Assembly: GCF_014196535.1 (NCBI RefSeq)
Contig: NZ_JACIDU010000019.1
Location: forward strand, 1-64,000
Source of the DNA: Allorhizobium borbori
GTDB taxonomy: Bacteria > Pseudomonadota > Alphaproteobacteria > Rhizobiales > Rhizobiaceae
Length of the DNA: 64,000 nt
Reading direction: 5' to 3'
Shown here in pieces: positions 1 to 9,510 of the stretch. A program made the position numbers and the translations under genes. The number at the start of each line of letters is the position of its first letter. Position 1 is the first letter of the stretch. The notes beneath the pieces were generated by a model that saw only the letters and a program-made list of their open reading frames with translations, had not been told where the DNA came from and did not search any database.

Positions 1-108
1 GGCGCGGACTTCAGGAGAGAACTTATTCGTCGTTCCGCTTGTCATAGACCCTACTTCTCACGCGTTGGGGTCGCCGGTAAATCCGGCGCGGTTCACTTTA
101 ATGGATCA
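1..108 (-). mobile_element. End of an IS3-family element with the first codons of its transposase orfA
   Basis: Reading leftwards from an ATG at 45, the 15 visible codons give MTSGTTNKFSPEVRA, the usual opening of IS3-family orfA proteins (helix-turn-helix subunit). The gene runs off the window. Between the ATG and about 108 lies a non-coding stretch which, on the minus strand, begins TGATCC and contains GAACCGCGCCGG, resembling terminal repeats of rhizobial IS3-family elements. The outer end near 108 is a guess because the other end is not visible and no target duplication can be checked. Confidence 0.7.
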
Positions 109-468
109 AACTCCTATCAAATTTGAGGAGTTCGCTCTCCACTTTTTGCGGGCAAGTCCAAATCCAAACATTGGTGGTCACCCGCAGAGCCACTCAGTGG
201 GACTCGATCGGATTAAGCCAATCTGAAAATCAAGACTCTGATTGCATGAACGGCAACATGCACACTTTTTGAGCGAAAGCTAAACTGCGGATATGACTTT
301 TAAGATTTCATTCAGAGCTTACCCCTAGAACTGGGGATGCCGGGAGAAAGCATCGTGAAACGCGCAAAGCCGGTCCACTTGCAGCGAATTGTCAAGGCCG
401 GTACGTCCAAAGAATCCCCAATCGTCGGACGCGAGCCCTCAGCAGACATGGAGTGTGTCTTGGGTGTT
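109..468. other. Non-coding leader between the IS end and the chemoreceptor gene
   Basis: No gene is recognised. The reading frame of the chemoreceptor stays open back to an ATG at 337, but the extra N-terminal residues are unlike the family, so this stretch is probably leader. A short CCCC-GGGG inverted repeat lies near 331-346. No convincing sigma-70 promoter was found. Confidence 0.4.
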
Positions 469-2253
469 ATGTCTTTTGCTTTCTGGTCCGATGCTAACGC
501 AGTGCTTGCCGCAATGAGCAAGTCGCAAGCGATCATCGAGTTCGATCTCAACGGAACAGTCCTATCCGCCAATTCGAACTTTTGTGCCGCGCTCGGCTAT
601 GAGCTCGGCGAAATCGTAGGGCGGCATCATCGGATGTTTGTCGATCCACGCGAGGCTTCGAGCGCCGAGTATCGCCAGTTCTGGAGCGATCTGGCCGCGG
701 GAAAATTTGACCAGCGTCAATACAAACGCATAGGCAAGGGCGGCAAGGAGATCTGGATCGAGGCATCCTACAACCCGGTATTCAGGAGCGGAAAACCCTA
801 TAAGGTGGTCAAGTTCGCGACCGATATCACCGCGCAAAAACTGAAGAGCGCCGAAGATGCAGGCAAGCTGAACGCGCTGTCGCGCGCTCAGGCCGTGATT
901 GAGTTCACGCCGACGGGCGAGATTCTGACGGCCAACGAGAACTTTCTGAATACGCTCGGATACCAGCTGTCGGAGATCAAGGGCAAGCATCACTCGATGT
1001 TCTGTGAACCCGCCTACACCAACAGCGATGACTATCGCCGCGTCTGGTCGCGATTGGCAGGAGGCGAGTTTGTCGCCGACGAATTCTTGCGCCTCGGGAA
1101 AGGCGGAAAGAGGGTCTACATCCAAGCCTCGTATAACCCGATCTTCGACATGAACGGCAAGGTCTTCAAGGTCGTGAAGTTTGCAACCGACGTCACGAAG
1201 CGAGTCGAAAACGTCGATCACCTCGCCACGGCATTGCAATGTCTCGCAGGCGGCGACCTGACCCAGCAGCTCGGCACGCAATTCTTACCGACCTTGGAAA
1301 AGCTCCGGTTGGATTTTAATGGCGCCGCATCAAAACTTCGGTCCGCTATGGAGACCGTCGCACATAATGCGGGCGCCATCGCTGCCGCGTCAAAGGAAAT
1401 CCGGACGGCGTCTGACGACCTTTCTCGTCGGACGGAACAGCAAGCCGCTTCCGTAGAGGAAACCGCAGCAGCCCTTGAAGAGATTACCACCACAGTATCA
1501 GACTCGAGCAACAGGGCACAAGAAGCCGGCCAACTCGTCCGCAAGACTAAAGAAAATGCCGAGCGTTCCGGACTGGTCGTCCGACATGCGGTTGAAGCCA
1601 TGGGCAAGATCGAGGCTTCAGCATCGGAGATCGCCAACATCATCGGCGTGATCGACGAGATCGCGTTCCAGACCAATCTGCTTGCCTTGAATGCAGGCGT
1701 TGAAGCCGCTCGCGCCGGTGAAGCCGGCAAGGGCTTTGCTGTTGTCGCGCAAGAGGTTCGCGAGCTTGCCCAGCGCTCGGCCAAAGCGGCGAAGGAGATC
1801 AAGGGGCTGATCGGCGCATCCAACGGACATGTCAAGAACGGCGTTGCCCTCGTCGGAGAAACCGGAAAAGCCTTGGAGGAAATCGTCAGACAGGTTGTTC
1901 ATGTCGATAGCAATGTCGGGGCAATCGTCGACGTCTCTCGCGAGCAGGCGACAAGCCTGAAGGAGATCAATACCGCCGTCAACACGATGGACCAGAGCAC
2001 GCAGCAAAACGCGGCCATGGTCGAGGAGACTTCCGCCGCGGCCCACGGTCTAGCGAAAGAGGCCGACGCGCTGTTCCAACTTCTGTCTCAGTTCAATATT
2101 GGCGCTGTGCAATCCCAGCGTTCGGCGCCAAGAGCGACATCTGCCCAACCTCGAATGACGATCAACCCGGTCCGGCAGATGACTACAAAGGTCGTGCAAG
2201 CATTCCAGGGAAACGCGGCCCTTAAAGACAGCGACAGCTGGGAGGAATTTTGA
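469..2253 (+). CDS. Soluble methyl-accepting chemotaxis protein with two PAS domains
   Basis: Chemoreceptor of about 594 residues that would signal to CheA/CheW. Two PAS domains in tandem (roughly residues 10-125 and 135-245; each with the SQAIIEF / RAQAVIEF opening and an IWIEASYNP / VYIQASYNP end) precede a signalling domain of about 270 residues. The hairpin tip is seen in DEIAFQTNLLALNAG and EAARAGEAGKGFAVVA. No membrane segment or signal peptide is present, so it should be cytoplasmic and sense an internal cue such as redox state. The C-terminus SWEEF matches the aromatic-x-x-aromatic tail that tethers CheR/CheB in some receptors. An upstream in-frame ATG at 337 adds 44 atypical residues; 469 was chosen because it directly precedes the first PAS-like sequence. 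It stands alone between IS debris; no other che gene is nearby. Confidence 0.9.
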   Translation: MSFAFWSDANAVLAAMSKSQAIIEFDLNGTVLSANSNFCAALGYELGEIVGRHHRMFVDPREASSAEYRQFWSDLAAGKFDQRQYKRIGKGGKEIWIEASYNPVFRSGKPYKVVKFATDITAQKLKSAEDAGKLNALSRAQAVIEFTPTGEILTANENFLNTLGYQLSEIKGKHHSMFCEPAYTNSDDYRRVWSRLAGGEFVADEFLRLGKGGKRVYIQASYNPIFDMNGKVFKVVKFATDVTKRVENVDHLATALQCLAGGDLTQQLGTQFLPTLEKLRLDFNGAASKLRSAMETVAHNAGAIAAASKEIRTASDDLSRRTEQQAASVEETAAALEEITTTVSDSSNRAQEAGQLVRKTKENAERSGLVVRHAVEAMGKIEASASEIANIIGVIDEIAFQTNLLALNAGVEAARAGEAGKGFAVVAQEVRELAQRSAKAAKEIKGLIGASNGHVKNGVALVGETGKALEEIVRQVVHVDSNVGAIVDVSREQATSLKEINTAVNTMDQSTQQNAAMVEETSAAAHGLAKEADALFQLLSQFNIGAVQSQRSAPRATSAQPRMTINPVRQMTTKVVQAFQGNAALKDSDSWEEF

Positions 2254-2370
2254 TAACGGATGCTGGTTTCCACGCGGAGTTGACCCTGTTACCCGCGCCG
2301 CGATCAGCACAGCCTTCCGAGCAGCAACATCATCGAGGATGCCCGGCACAGCATCAAACATAGCCAGAGG

Positions 2371-2576
2371 CTAGCTGTTTAGTCCCGGCATTTGATGGTA
2401 CGGATTGAGTTTAAACCGTTTTGGCTCTGTTACCCAGATTTTGCAGATGTATTCGTAGGGCGTCAGGCCGCATAGCGTCTTTAACCCCCAGCCGTAATTG
2501 TAGGCGTCAACGAAGTCATGAAGGTGGGCGGTTAGCTGGGCATGGCTGTTGTAGTGGTAACCTTTGACAGTCGCGG
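2371..2576 (-). pseudogene. C-terminal remnant of an IS481-family transposase
   Basis: The minus strand reads through TVKGYHYNSH, then FVDAYNYGWGLKTLCGLTPY and ends NPYHQMPGLNS followed by TAG. This is the characteristic C-terminus of IS481-family integrase-type transposases (usually LKTLKGLTPYEYI and NPxHQMPGLN). Only about 65 codons survive; upstream of about 2576 the match stops abruptly, so the catalytic DDE core is gone. Confidence 0.85.
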
Positions 2577-3151
2577 GTCGCCGGGCTGTCCGCGCTTCAT
2601 CTGCTGAGCCTCATTGGCGTTTCAACCAAGTCGCCTATGGGCGGGGACCCAGTTCCGCTTCTAGAAAGTGTCGCCTGGGATGGAAGTTATCCGTAGATCG
2701 AACCTGCCCTGACACCTTCGTCCCGCTTTGGCCGAAACTTTCAGGCTATTACCAATAGGCTCACGGCCTCAAGGCTAACAAACGAAGCTTTGATCTTGGG
2801 CACCACACTGTCCTCGAAGTCCGGCCTGTAATGGGACGCGAACCGCCAACACGTCGTGTTCATACGCTCTTGTTCGCCGAGGGCACAGATCGGGATGGCC
2901 ATTGACGTCCTTGTAAGACAGGTAGCGGAAGTTGCGATGGTATTGCGCGAAAGAAGGTTTCTGCAAACCCGCTCAAAGGACGCGAAATGATCCAGGCGCG
3001 GGTCGCGCCCCAATGCAGCAAAACGCTAGTGACGGATATCGCTCATCACCGTTCCCGGGATCGCCGCAAGACGTCGTGAACACCTCCTGCCGGAAGGTGT
3101 CTGCGTTTGTGGCGGCAGCCCGCCATCCCTGGGAAAAATGGGGACTGTCGG
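2577..3151. other. Degenerate sequence without an intact gene
   Basis: No intact gene seen. On the minus strand around 2780-2960 two overlapping frames give protein-like pieces (FRYLSYKDVNGHPDLC in one, ERMNTTCWRFASHYRPDFED in the next), as if a small coding region had been frameshifted. I could not assign it to a family. The stretch is best treated as decayed DNA between transposon fragments. Confidence 0.45.
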
Positions 3152-3336
3152 TCATTCGACCGCCGCCTTCGGGTGTTCCCATTCCTGAAGCGTCATGGTC
3201 TTGATGTCGAACTGATTGCGGATGAGGGCATAGGTGTGGCCGCCCATTCGACCGACTGCACCCATCGTCTGCTGGTCGACATGGAGACTATCGATATTGA
3301 CGGCATCGTCGCGAACATAAAGGCCAGCACCACGCC
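3152..3336 (-). pseudogene. C-terminal remnant resembling a flavin-reductase-family protein
   Basis: One minus-strand frame reads GLYVRDDAVNIDSLHVDQQT, then MGAVGRMGGHTYALIRNQF and ends EHPKAAVE with a TGA at 3152-3154. The combination of a xRDD strand, a VD, and an xVGRMGGxxY motif near the end resembles the C-terminus of flavin reductase (FMN-binding split-barrel) proteins. About 60 codons survive and the N-terminal flavin-binding part is missing. The assignment is from memory of the family pattern and is tentative. Confidence 0.4.
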
Positions 3337-3499
3337 CAGGATCATCGCGCGCGCAGGACCGACCTGCAATGTCGTGTGACGGCGGCGCTCAAGATCTGCG
3401 AGCGCGACGAGAATGCCCGGACTGCTCACCGTCTGGCCTGTTCACAAGGTCAGCCTCTTCCATCTCGTCCGCTTCAGGGCCGAACTGGCCGTACAAACG

Positions 3500-3681
3500 T
3501 TGACGGATCTGCTTGGCGAAGGTGCCGCTGAATTTTTCCGCCCACAGCCGGGTGGCTTGATGCGAAACGACGATGCTTCGAGCCGCCAGTATGTCCTCGA
3601 TCAGCCGCAGGCTGAGCGGAAACCGGAAATACGGCCACGCGGCATGGGCGATGATCTCGGCAGGAAAACGATAGCGACGTT
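3500..3681 (-). pseudogene. N-terminal fragment of an IS6-family transposase
   Basis: The minus strand encodes RYRFPAEIIAHAAWPYFRFP, then LSLRLIEDILAARSIVVSHQ and LWAEKFSGTFAKQIRQR. This matches the N-terminal helix-turn-helix part of IS6/IS240-type transposases. A stop codon directly precedes it and the expected catalytic continuation is missing, so the copy is broken at both ends. It lies about 115 bases beyond the end of pcaQ, which places the mobile debris directly against the pca cluster. Confidence 0.75.
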
Positions 3682-3797
3682 AAAGCGGATCTCGGTCAGT
3701 CAGGGCCGAGTTTCCCACACCCAGGTCCACGCTTGATTGCATTGACGATGCCGTACAGCCATGTCTTCGCCAGCATCAAATCCATTGCACAACGTCC

Positions 3798-4730
3798 TCA
3801 ACCTGCGCGGATTGTCGCGGCGGCGTCCCGGATGGCATTGGTGAGCAGAGTAAGCGCCAGCGAAGGCAGCGTGTCGGTGCGCATGGTAAGGCCGACCGGG
3901 CCTCGGGTGTCGTCGGTGTCTAGCGGCAGCGCTGCGAGCACACCGTCAGCGATGTCGCCGGCAACCACACCCTCCGAAATGATCCAGACAGCATCACTCA
4001 TGCGTAGATAGGCGCGGCCGAACGAGTCTGAAACCGTCTCGATCTGGGTTGCCGGAACCGATACCCCGAGGGCGATCAGGAACTGCTCGACCACGGGCCG
4101 GATGACCGAGTTTCGCGTCGGCATCAATAACGGAAAGTCCTGCAACCGATCAAAAAGATTGGTGCCCGGCGCCAGCAGCGGATGATCGGTGCGCACCACA
4201 AACAGTACCCGCTCCGAATAGAGATGCTCGAAGGAGAGGCCCGTCATCTTGCCAGGTGCGGCAAGGCGGCCCACGACCAGATCGAGATCACCGACCCGCA
4301 ACTGCTCCAGAAGCACGGCATTTTCTCCCGTTACGATCTTGACCGGTGTCGCCGTTCCCTCGGCCAGAAAGCGGGTCATCGCCTGCGGCATGATCCTCGC
4401 CGACACCGTGGGCAACGCCCCGACGCGCACCGGTGCACCGGCCCGCGCCGCCTCCTGCGACACCGAGTCGACCGCCTGCCTGAGCGCCGTCATCGTTGCG
4501 CCCGCATGGCGCTGAAACACCTCGCCGTAACGCGTCATGCGGATGCCCCGCCCGTCGCGCTCGAACAACGCAACGCCCAGCATGTCCTCCAGTTCGCGAA
4601 TGGTCTTGGTCACCGCCGGCTGGCTGACATGCAGAAGTTCAGCCGCCTTGTTGACGCTTTTCTGGCGCGCCACCTCAACGAAGGCTTGCAGGTGGCGGAA
4701 CTTGATACGTGGATCGATCGGCTGAACCAT
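3798..4730 (-). CDS. pcaQ: LysR-family activator PcaQ of protocatechuate genes
   Basis: LysR-type regulator, about 310 residues, with an N-terminal winged helix (KFRHLQAFVEVARQKSVNKA, VSQPAVTKTIRELE) followed by an effector domain. The wording of the N-terminus, especially RIKFRHLQ and LRQAVDSVSQEAARAG, is that of PcaQ, which in Agrobacterium and Sinorhizobium activates pcaDCHGB with 3-carboxymuconolactone pathway intermediates as inducers (family knowledge). It is divergent from pcaD. Two in-frame starts exist, 4736 and 4730; I chose 4730 because the first ATG lies inside the candidate operator and because known PcaQ proteins start shortly before RIKFRHLQ. Autoregulation is therefore likely. 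Confidence 0.93.
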   Translation of the reverse strand: MVQPIDPRIKFRHLQAFVEVARQKSVNKAAELLHVSQPAVTKTIRELEDMLGVALFERDGRGIRMTRYGEVFQRHAGATMTALRQAVDSVSQEAARAGAPVRVGALPTVSARIMPQAMTRFLAEGTATPVKIVTGENAVLLEQLRVGDLDLVVGRLAAPGKMTGLSFEHLYSERVLFVVRTDHPLLAPGTNLFDRLQDFPLLMPTRNSVIRPVVEQFLIALGVSVPATQIETVSDSFGRAYLRMSDAVWIISEGVVAGDIADGVLAALPLDTDDTRGPVGLTMRTDTLPSLALTLLTNAIRDAAATIRAG

Positions 4731-4744
4731 AACCATTCAATTAT
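4729..4744. promoter_or_regulatory. Candidate PcaQ operator
   Basis: The sequence ATAACC-ATTC-AATTAT has a LysR-type interrupted dyad (ATAA-N8-TTAT) and matches the left half of the ATAACC-N4-GGTTAA motif I recall for PcaQ. It lies about 74-89 bases before pcaD and overlaps the first pcaQ ATG codons, a placement suited to activating pcaD and repressing pcaQ. Confidence 0.6.
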
Positions 4745-4779
4745 GAAATGAGGCGTAAATCTCATTTTACTTAACCGAA

Positions 4780-4797
4780 GCGACATTGCAATGTCGC
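4780..4797. repeat. Perfect 18-bp palindrome in the pcaD leader
   Basis: GCGACATTGCAATGTCGC is a perfect 18-bp palindrome ending 20 bases before the pcaD start. It could be a second protein-binding site on the promoter or, in RNA, a 7-bp stem with a UGCA loop just before the ribosome binding site (AGAGGAG near 4801-4808). Confidence 0.6.
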
Positions 4798-4817
4798 CTT
4801 CAAGAGGAGATTGACTC

Positions 4818-5615
4818 ATGAATTTTCTGCAGGTCGGCGACGCTGTCATTCACTATCGCGCCGAAGGGATCGAGCCCGGCAAACCGGTCATTGCCTTCAT
4901 CAACTCGCTCGGCACCGATTTCCGCATCTGGGATGCGGTCATGGAAGAGCTGGGTGACGCCTACGCCTATGTTCTCCACGACAAGCGCGGCCATGGTTTG
5001 TCCGGCGCGGGAAGTCCGCCCTATTCCATTGAAACCCATGCCGGTGATCTCATCGCGCTTCTCGACCACCTCAAGGTCGAAAAGGCGGTGATCTGGGGGC
5101 TTTCGGTCGGCGGCCTGATCGCCCAGGCGGTTTATTCCAGCCGTCCGGATCTCGTGCGCGGGCTGGTTTTGTCGAATACCGCCCACAAGATCGGCACGCC
5201 TGAGATGTGGAATTCCCGCATCGACACGATCCTGAAGAACGGCCTGACGGACATGATCGATCCGATCATGGAGCGCTGGTTCACGCCCGCCTTCCGCACG
5301 GACGACAACGCCGTTTACGCAGGCTGCCGCGCCATGCTCGCCCGCCAACCGGTCGATGGCTATTGCGGCACCTGCGCGGCGATCCGCGATGCCGATTATA
5401 CTATCGCAACCGCTCGCATCGCCGTGCCGACGCTCTGCGTCGTCGGGGATCAGGACGGCTCGACCCCTCCGGCCCTCGTGAAGTCGCTCGCCGCCCTCAT
5501 TCCCGCCAGCGCCTATGCCGAAATTGCCGGCTGCGGCCATATTCCCTGCGTCGAACAGCCGGCCACCTATTCCGCCACCGTGGCCGCTTTCCTGAAAACC
5601 CTGCCGGAGCACTGA
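4818..5615 (+). CDS. pcaD: 3-oxoadipate enol-lactonase
   Basis: Alpha/beta hydrolase of 265 residues that hydrolyses 3-oxoadipate enol-lactone to 3-oxoadipate in the protocatechuate branch of the beta-ketoadipate pathway. The nucleophile elbow GLSVGG places the catalytic Ser at 96; Asp213 (in GDQDGSTP) and His241 (in GCGHIP) complete the triad. Length and motifs are typical. First gene of the pcaDCHGB operon, with AGAGGAG 9 bases upstream of the ATG. The next gene begins 2 bases after its stop. Confidence 0.95.
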   Translation: MNFLQVGDAVIHYRAEGIEPGKPVIAFINSLGTDFRIWDAVMEELGDAYAYVLHDKRGHGLSGAGSPPYSIETHAGDLIALLDHLKVEKAVIWGLSVGGLIAQAVYSSRPDLVRGLVLSNTAHKIGTPEMWNSRIDTILKNGLTDMIDPIMERWFTPAFRTDDNAVYAGCRAMLARQPVDGYCGTCAAIRDADYTIATARIAVPTLCVVGDQDGSTPPALVKSLAALIPASAYAEIAGCGHIPCVEQPATYSATVAAFLKTLPEH

Positions 5616-5617
5616 TT

Positions 5618-6774
<1,157 letters not shown>

Positions 6775-6775
6775 C

Positions 6776-7396
6776 ATGGTTCAACCGCTTGGCTATCTCA
6801 AGGAAAGCGCCTCGCAGACTGCAGGCCCTTACGTCCATATCGGCTGCACGCCGAACTTCGTCGGCATCCATGGCGTATTCGACAAGGATCTCGGCTCGGG
6901 CGCGCTCTACAATGAACAGACGCGCGGCACCCGTATCACCATTCGCGGCACCGTCTATGACGGCGGCGGTAACCCGCTGAAGGATGCGCTGGTGGAAATC
7001 TGGCAGGCCGATGACGCCGGCTTCTACAACAGCCCGAGCGAAACGCACGGCGCGGCCGATCCGAACTTCCTCGGCTGGGGCCGCTCGCCCGGCGATATGG
7101 ATACCGGTGAGTTCGTGTTCGAAACCATCAAGCCCGGCCGCGTTCCCTTCAAGGACGGTCGCTGGATGGCCCCGCATGTCACCTTCTGGATTGTCGCGCG
7201 CGGTATCAATATTGGGCTTCACACACGCATGTACTTCCCCGAAGAGGAGCAGGCGAATGCCGAAGATCCGGTTCTCGCCCGCGTCGAACACAAGCCGCGC
7301 ATCCCGACGCTGATCGCAAAGAAGGAAGGCGACAACACCTATCGTTTCGACATCCGGCTTCAGGGTGAAGGCGAAACCGTGTTCTTCGATATCTGA
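6776..7396 (+). CDS. pcaG: Protocatechuate 3,4-dioxygenase alpha subunit
   Basis: Partner of PcaH, 206 residues, with the same intradiol dioxygenase beta-sandwich but without iron ligands (the second Tyr/His positions read GRVPFKDG and APHVTFW). The opening YLKESASQTAGPYVHIGCTP is typical of PcaG and supports the ATG at 6776; longer in-frame starts lie inside pcaH. Alpha and beta subunits form the active site together. Confidence 0.96.
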   Translation: MVQPLGYLKESASQTAGPYVHIGCTPNFVGIHGVFDKDLGSGALYNEQTRGTRITIRGTVYDGGGNPLKDALVEIWQADDAGFYNSPSETHGAADPNFLGWGRSPGDMDTGEFVFETIKPGRVPFKDGRWMAPHVTFWIVARGINIGLHTRMYFPEEEQANAEDPVLARVEHKPRIPTLIAKKEGDNTYRFDIRLQGEGETVFFDI

Positions 7397-7401
7397 CCAC
7401 C

Positions 7402-8463
7402 ATGAGCCTTTCTCCCTTCGAGCACCCGTTCCTGGCCGGCATCTTGGGCGATGCAGAGATTGCGCCGCTGTTTTCTGCAGAGGCCGATATAGCCGCCATG
7501 CTGCGGTTTGAAATCGCCCTGGCCGAAGCCGAGGCAAACTGCGGCGTCATCCCTGCTGACGCTGCAGCCGCCATCGCTTCCAGGCTTTCCGGCTTCGTCC
7601 CGGACATGGCCGCCCTCGCATCAGGCGTGGCACAGGATGGCGTTGTGATCCCCGAATTCGTTCGGCAATTGCGCCAGGCGGTTGGTGGCCCCGAGGGGGA
7701 AAAGGTTCACTTCGGCGCGACCAGCCAGGACGTGATCGACACGAGCCTGATGCTGCGCCTGAAGACGGCGACGGACATCATAGCAAAGAGGCTGGCGGTT
7801 CTGTCCGTCGGCCTTTCCGCCCTCGCAGACCGCGATGGCTTGCGCCCGTTGATGGGTTACACCCGCATGCAGGCGGCCATCGCAATCACCGCCGGCGACC
7901 GCATCGGCTCATGGCGTGCCCCGCTGGAGCGCTCCGCAGTCCGGCTTGCCGAATTCGCAGCCCACGGCTTTGCCGTGCAATTCGGCGGCGCAGCCGGCAC
8001 GCTGGAGAAGTTCGCAGACAAGGGACCGCAAGTGCGAGCAGCTCTCGCCGCGCGGCTCGACCTCGTCGACCGGCCGCAATGGCACAGTCAACGCGACAAT
8101 ATCGGCGAACTGGCCGGGCTTCTGTCGCTCATCACCGGCAGCCTCGGCAAGTTCGGGCAGGATGTGGCGCTGCTGGCCGAAACCGGCGGCGAAATCCGCC
8201 TTTCCGGCGGGGGCGGTTCATCCGCTATGCCGCACAAGCAGAATCCGGTCGCGGCCGAACTTCTGGTCACGCTCGCACGCTTCAACGCCACGCAGCTTTC
8301 CGCCCTGCACCAGTCGCTGGTGCACGAGCAGGAACGGTCAGGGGCGGCATGGGTGCTGGAGTGGCTGACGTTGCCGCAAATGGTGCTGGCAACGGGCGTC
8401 GCCCTTGTCACGGCCAACCGTTTGGCCGGCCAGATCGAACGGCTTGGACAGGACCGAGCCTGA
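7402..8463 (+). CDS. pcaB: 3-carboxy-cis,cis-muconate cycloisomerase
   Basis: Member of the fumarase/aspartase superfamily, 353 residues, converting 3-carboxy-cis,cis-muconate to 4-carboxymuconolactone. The superfamily signature is clear (GGSSAMPHKQNP around residue 272-283), as are HFGATSQDVIDTS and the early EIALAEAEA helix. The length matches the shorter rhizobial PcaB type. It closes the pca operon; a hairpin follows within 10 bases. With PcaHG, PcaC and PcaD it completes protocatechuate to 3-oxoadipate. The transferase and thiolase steps are not encoded in this window. Confidence 0.95.
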   Translation: MSLSPFEHPFLAGILGDAEIAPLFSAEADIAAMLRFEIALAEAEANCGVIPADAAAAIASRLSGFVPDMAALASGVAQDGVVIPEFVRQLRQAVGGPEGEKVHFGATSQDVIDTSLMLRLKTATDIIAKRLAVLSVGLSALADRDGLRPLMGYTRMQAAIAITAGDRIGSWRAPLERSAVRLAEFAAHGFAVQFGGAAGTLEKFADKGPQVRAALAARLDLVDRPQWHSQRDNIGELAGLLSLITGSLGKFGQDVALLAETGGEIRLSGGGGSSAMPHKQNPVAAELLVTLARFNATQLSALHQSLVHEQERSGAAWVLEWLTLPQMVLATGVALVTANRLAGQIERLGQDRA

Positions 8464-8470
8464 CATCAAA

Positions 8471-8491
8471 CCAGCCATCATGACAGGCTGG
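8471..8491 (+). terminator. Hairpin after pcaB
   Basis: CCAGCC and GGCTGG form a 6-bp stem with a 9-base loop, followed shortly by AATTTTCT. It lies 8 bases past the pcaB stop, so it is a plausible though weak intrinsic terminator. Confidence 0.5.
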
Positions 8492-8651
8492 CCAGCAATT
8501 TTCTGAACCCCTCGCGGTACGCCGCGGGGGCGTCGGCGTTTGAATTCAGGCGATAGAGAACACCCGTTTCATATTGAAATAAAACTATAAAATCAAAATA
8601 CCGACGCGCGGAAAAGAAATGCGAAATGCCGATTTCCCGCCGAGGAATGGC

Positions 8652-8681
8652 TTGACACAAAAATGAACTAACTGGTACAAA
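8652..8681 (+). promoter_or_regulatory. Promoter and TetR-type operator of the importer operon
   Basis: A consensus -35 TTGACA (8652-8657), an 18-base spacer and a -10 TACAAA (8676-8681) precede the permease gene. Inside the spacer and -10 lies AACTAACTGGTAC (8666-8678), matching AACTAATTAGTAC upstream of quiC at 11 of 13 positions. A repressor bound here would block RNA polymerase. The rest of the 368-base gap (8464-8831) holds no gene; it contains the pcaB hairpin, an unexplained TTTCA-TAT-TGAAA dyad at 8567-8579, and a ribosome binding site GGAGGA at 8822. Confidence 0.65.
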
Positions 8682-8831
8682 CATTCATCAAACCGGATCG
8701 GAGCGCGGAAGGAGACCGCACCCGATGGAGAGACCGGAGAGATATTTGGGAGGGTTCGAGGCCGCGAGGCGAGCGAACAGGAGAATACAGGCCAAGCCTG
8801 TTCAGGCCTGCGTGACGGGCCCGGAGGAATT

Positions 8832-9500
8832 ATGTCGTATAATCTCGATTTCTCGGTGGTCGTGGACCGCCTGCCCGAGTTGCTTGTCGCCTGCCTTGCG
8901 ACGATAGGGCTGGCGATTGCCGGCATGGCGCTGGCCACTGTCATCGGCGTTCTCGGCGTTCTGGCGCGCCGATCGCGCTTCAAGCTTTTGCGCGGACTGG
9001 TCATCGGCTTCGTGGAAGCGATCCGCAACACACCGTTCCTCGTCCAGATCTTCTTCATCTTCTTCGCGCTGCCCCAGATCGGCGTGCGCCTCAACCCGAC
9101 CGCGACCGCGATCATCGCGCTGGCGCTGAACGGTGGCGCCTATGCCATCGAGATCATCCGCGGCGGGGTGGATTCCATTCCCAAGGGCCAGGTCGAGGCG
9201 GGCAAGGCGCTTGGATTGCACCCTGCGCAGATCTTCCGCCACATCATCCTGAAACCGGCGCTGAGAGCCGTCTATCCGTCGCTTACCAGCCAATTCATCA
9301 TGCTGACGCTGACGACCTCTGTCTGCACTTCGATTGCGGCTTACGAGTTGACCTCCGTCGCCCAGAAGATCGAGGCGGACACGTTCCGCTCCTTCGAGGT
9401 CTATTTCTCGATCACTCTGCTCTACCTGATCATTTCCTCGCTGATGATGGGCGTCTTCGCGCTCATTTCCCGCGTTTCCTTCAGCTATCCGGTCAAGTGA
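8832..9500 (+). CDS. ABC importer permease, polar amino acid (PAAT) type
   Basis: Inner-membrane permease of 222 residues with about five membrane segments and the EAA loop (VEAGKALGLHPAQIFRHI) that docks the ATPase. Family HisM/GlnP. It forms a four-gene importer with the next three genes: two permeases, binding protein, ATPase. Position between pca and quinate/shikimate genes, and a promoter element shared with quiC, suggest the cargo is a hydroaromatic acid and not an amino acid. Start supported by GGAGGA 5 bases before the ATG. Confidence 0.9.
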   Translation: MSYNLDFSVVVDRLPELLVACLATIGLAIAGMALATVIGVLGVLARRSRFKLLRGLVIGFVEAIRNTPFLVQIFFIFFALPQIGVRLNPTATAIIALALNGGAYAIEIIRGGVDSIPKGQVEAGKALGLHPAQIFRHIILKPALRAVYPSLTSQFIMLTLTTSVCTSIAAYELTSVAQKIEADTFRSFEVYFSITLLYLIISSLMMGVFALISRVSFSYPVK

Positions 9501-9510
9501 GGACAAGACA

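Noticed and set aside
3733-4751. Plus-strand frames over pcaQ
   Set aside because: pcaQ on the minus strand is a clear LysR gene; the plus frames are Arg/Pro-rich shadows.
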